The position numbers were made by a program, and so were the translations under genes. Shown piece by piece: positions 5,590-7,966 of a stretch of DNA of 7,966 nt (position 1 is its first letter; the number at the start of each line of letters is the position of its first letter). This stretch comes from Phycisphaerae bacterium (GTDB lineage Bacteria; Planctomycetota; Phycisphaerae; UBA1845; Fen-1342): the NCBI GenBank assembly GCA_016935035.1, contig JAFGRR010000673.1, positions 1 to 7,966 of the forward strand, in the 5' to 3' direction. Below the pieces are notes generated by a model. That model did no database searches. It was not told where the DNA came from and saw only the letters and a program-made list of their open reading frames with translations.

Positions 5590-7884
5590 ATGACTTTGCG
5601 CCGCTGGGTTCTGTGCCTTACCGCCGCCGTGCTAGCGTCAACAGCGCTGGCGGGGGAAACCGATGAGTCAACTATGTTCCGATATGACGGCTACCGCGCG
5701 ATCCGCGTCGTGCCGGAGTCATGGGATCAGATCGAGCAGTTGCACGGCATCGGTGCGCGGCTGCTGGGCGACGCCGAAGGTCTGGGACCGGTGGACTATT
5801 ACCTGCCGCCCGAGGCGATGGCTGATCTGGCGGTGCTGGGCGTGAAGTACGAAGTGTTGCACGAGAACATCCAGGAGGTCATCGACGCGCAACGAGCACG
5901 GATCGCGGCAGTCGGCCCGCGCGACCCGAACGACCCGGCCTGGTTCGACAACTATCACACGCTGGCCGAGATCGAGGCCAAGCTCCAGCAGATGGTCAGC
6001 GATCGACCGGATCTGTGCACACTGATAGACATTGGTGATTCAATCGAGGGCCGCGACATCTGGTGCCTGCAAATCACCGGCCCGGGCAGCGGCAAGCCCG
6101 GCGTGCTCTTCAACGGCACACAGCACGCGCGCGAGTGGATTGCCGGGGCGGTCAACATGTACATCGCCGACCAGCTTGTCTACCAGTACGACAGCGACCC
6201 GGCGATTCACTCGCTGGTTGACCGCGTCGTCTTCTATATCATTCCGGTAGTCAATCCGGACGGGTACAGCTACACGTGGACGAATCAACGCTTGTGGCGG
6301 AAGAACCGCCGCGACAACTGGAACAGCAGTTGCTACGGCGTCGATCTTAACCGTAACTGGGACGCGGGTTGGAGTGGCCCCGGTGCCAGTGGCGATCCGT
6401 GCGACGACACCTACTACGGCACGTCGGCGTTCTCGGAGCCGGAGACGGCGGCGATGCGCGACTTTTTCATCGCCCATCCCGAGATCGTCTCGTGCATCGA
6501 CTATCACAGTTACTCCGAGTACATCCTATCGCCGTACGGATACACCAACTCACTGCCAGCCGACAACGCCACGTTCATGGAGTTGGACGAGGCCATGCAC
6601 GACGAAATCGTCGCGGTTCACGGGCATAGCTACGTCTACGGCCCGATTTACAGCACGATCTACCAGGCCAGCGGCGGCAGCGTCGACTGGGCCTACGATA
6701 GCCAGGGAGTCTACGCATTCACGATCGAACTGCGTCCACAGGCGGGTGATTGGCTCTATGGGTTCGAACTGCCGCCCGAGCAGATCATCCCCACCAGCGA
6801 GGAGAATTTCCCGGCCGCGATGCTTCTGGCCGAATGGTCATCAACGCCTGTGGTCATTTCGTTCCCGAACGGACACCCCACGCGCCTCGTGCCCAACACG
6901 GCTGAGACGCTGACCGTCAAGATCACCGAAATCGGCGCGGATATGCAGTCCGGTACGCTCAAGCTGTACTCGCGCGTCGGCAGCACAGGCAGCTTTACCG
7001 AGAGTGCCCTGACGTCGCTCGGCGGCAACCTCTATGAGGCCACGCTGCCCGGCACGCCTTGCGGTCGCACATTGCAGTACTACGTTGGGCTCGAAACCAC
7101 CGGCGGGCAGCCGATTCTCTCGCCGGCGGATGCTCCAGCCAGCTTCTATGAAGTGACCGCGGCCCCCATCGTCGCGCTGCTGAATGAACCGCTCGACAGC
7201 GACCCGGGATGGACCGTCCAGACGCAGTGGGCTTTCGGCCAGCCGACCGGCGGCGGCGGTGAATACGGCGGACCGGACCCCACCAGCGGATACACCGGAC
7301 TCAATGTCTACGGCTACAACCTCGCCGGCGACTATGCTAACAGCCTGACCGAGAAACACCTGACTACCACCGCCATCGACTGCACCGGCGCCACCGGTGT
7401 GACGCTTTCGTTCTGGCGCTGGCTCGGCGTCGAGCAGCCCAGCTACGACCACGCATATGTCCGCGTCAGCAACAACGGCTCAACCTGGACCACCGTCTGG
7501 ACCAATACCGCCGAGGTAACCGACAGTTCGTGGACCTTCCAGGAGTTCGACATCTCGGCCGTCGCCGACAATCAGGCGAACGTCATGATCCGCTGGACGA
7601 TGGGGACGACCGATAGCGGCTGGCGCTATTGTGGCTGGAATATCGACGATATCCAGGTGTGGGCCGCCGACCCGGACGGGTGCCCAAACCAACTCGGTGA
7701 TTTGAATTGCGACGGCAGCACCGATGTCTTCGACATCGACGCGTTTGTGCTGGCGATTACCGATGCGGCCAGCTACGCGGCGGCGTATCCGGATTGTGAC
7801 GTCAACCTGGCGGACTGCGATAACGACGGCGCGCCGGACGTGTTTGATATCGACGCGTTCGTCATGCTGATCACCGGCGGCTAA
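5590..7884 (+). CDS. Secreted pre-pro zinc carboxypeptidase (M14, carboxypeptidase A type) with dockerin-like tag
   Basis: This is a 764-residue protein. Residues 1-21 are a signal peptide (LRRW start, cleavage after ALA). Residues about 30-110 are an M14 activation propeptide (YDGYRAIRV), so the enzyme is probably made as a zymogen. The catalytic domain is about 111-416. Zinc ligands are H179 and E182 (HARE) and H306 (YHSYS). Substrate residues are R237, N254, R255 and Y358, and the catalytic base is E380 (FTIELRP). These match bovine carboxypeptidase A residues 69, 72, 196, 127, 144, 145, 248 and 270 at a constant offset of 110. C248 and C271 match its 138-161 disulfide. The specificity position equivalent to 255 is V365, predicting hydrophobic C-terminal residues as substrate. 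A beta domain (about 418-522) and a MAM/jelly-roll-like domain (526-692) follow, then the tag (703-764). It lies 292 nt after the GH57 gene and probably has its own promoter. Confidence 0.95.
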   Translation: MTLRRWVLCLTAAVLASTALAGETDESTMFRYDGYRAIRVVPESWDQIEQLHGIGARLLGDAEGLGPVDYYLPPEAMADLAVLGVKYEVLHENIQEVIDAQRARIAAVGPRDPNDPAWFDNYHTLAEIEAKLQQMVSDRPDLCTLIDIGDSIEGRDIWCLQITGPGSGKPGVLFNGTQHAREWIAGAVNMYIADQLVYQYDSDPAIHSLVDRVVFYIIPVVNPDGYSYTWTNQRLWRKNRRDNWNSSCYGVDLNRNWDAGWSGPGASGDPCDDTYYGTSAFSEPETAAMRDFFIAHPEIVSCIDYHSYSEYILSPYGYTNSLPADNATFMELDEAMHDEIVAVHGHSYVYGPIYSTIYQASGGSVDWAYDSQGVYAFTIELRPQAGDWLYGFELPPEQIIPTSEENFPAAMLLAEWSSTPVVISFPNGHPTRLVPNTAETLTVKITEIGADMQSGTLKLYSRVGSTGSFTESALTSLGGNLYEATLPGTPCGRTLQYYVGLETTGGQPILSPADAPASFYEVTAAPIVALLNEPLDSDPGWTVQTQWAFGQPTGGGGEYGGPDPTSGYTGLNVYGYNLAGDYANSLTEKHLTTTAIDCTGATGVTLSFWRWLGVEQPSYDHAYVRVSNNGSTWTTVWTNTAEVTDSSWTFQEFDISAVADNQANVMIRWTMGTTDSGWRYCGWNIDDIQVWAADPDGCPNQLGDLNCDGSTDVFDIDAFVLAITDAASYAAAYPDCDVNLADCDNDGAPDVFDIDAFVMLITGG
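7696..7881 (+). repeat. Copy 2 of the dockerin-like tag module (end of carboxypeptidase gene)
   Basis: Residues 703-764 repeat the module at 5109-5294. Loop residues are D704-N706-D708-D712-D715 and D742-D744-D746-D750-D753, each loop followed by DVFDIDAFV. C707, C736 and C743 sit at the same positions as in copy 1. Length is identical (62 codons, no gaps). Differences concentrate in the linker after the first helix and in loop positions that do not bind metal. Confidence 0.85.
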
Positions 7885-7917
7885 ATGCGTGCTCAAGAGT
7901 GTGCGACAACGAGAGCC

Positions 7918-7933
7918 CCGGGCTTCAGCCCGG
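7918..7933. repeat. REP-like palindromic hairpin downstream of the carboxypeptidase gene
   Basis: CCGGGC and GCCCGG form a perfect 6-bp stem with a TTCA loop, 33 nt after the stop codon. The surrounding GAGCCCCGGGCTTCAGCCCGG pattern resembles palindromes I recall as scattered between genes in planctomycetes and other GC-rich bacteria. No T-run follows, so intrinsic termination is doubtful; it may act as a 3' end stabiliser or be a dispersed repeat. The remaining bases to the window end show no recognisable gene. Confidence 0.45.
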
Positions 7934-7966
7934 ACGGTTCGACAATCACAGTGGGCGCTCCATGAT

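Noticed and set aside
6841..7452. Minus-strand open frame opposite the carboxypeptidase C-terminal domains; likewise 3282-3893 opposite GH57
   Set aside because: No motif, no Shine-Dalgarno, and composition typical of antisense shadows.

Overview
The window is GC-rich and reads as a fragment of a planctomycete genome, most likely near the Phycisphaerae. The main clue is the C-terminal tag on two of its genes: a tandem EF-hand, dockerin-like module with GD(M/L)NCDG, DVFDIDAFV, YPDCD and ADC blocks, a style common on secreted planctomycete proteins. All three genes encode Sec-exported, multidomain, degradative proteins. No RNA gene, CRISPR array or insertion sequence was found. The assignment rests on recognised patterns only.

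Layout. (1) Positions 1-2116, minus strand: a GH13 alpha-glucan enzyme whose C-terminal end is cut off by the window edge. Its reading frame has no stop in the window, so stop-to-stop ORF searches can miss it. (2) Positions 2117-2360: a 244-bp divergent regulatory region. It holds a near-ideal extended -10 for the GH13 gene, a weaker promoter for the rightward gene, and copies of a CGTTTG element lying on both promoter cores. (3) Positions 2361-5297, plus strand: a secreted GH57 amylopullulanase/amylase-like protein with an Ig-like domain, a CBM25-type starch-binding domain, a DOMON/glucodextranase-like beta domain and the dockerin-like tag. (4) Positions 5298-5589: a 292-bp gap with several hairpins, including one segment that can pair with either of two partners. 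(5) Positions 5590-7884, plus strand: a pre-pro-carboxypeptidase (M14, carboxypeptidase A type) with two C-terminal beta domains and the same tag. (6) Positions 7885-7966: a tail holding a perfect CCGGGC/GCCCGG palindrome.

How they fit together (inference). The divergent GH13 and GH57 genes look like a co-regulated extracellular starch/glycogen/pullulan-degrading pair. The carboxypeptidase adds a protein-degrading activity that carries the same tag (46 of 62 residues identical by hand count), so the two rightward products may be anchored or displayed at the same site. No cohesin-like receptor is encoded here. The points most worth following are the tagged secreted GH57, the near gap-free match of the bacterial carboxypeptidase to animal pancreatic carboxypeptidase A, the three-cysteine tag, and the structured gap before the peptidase gene.
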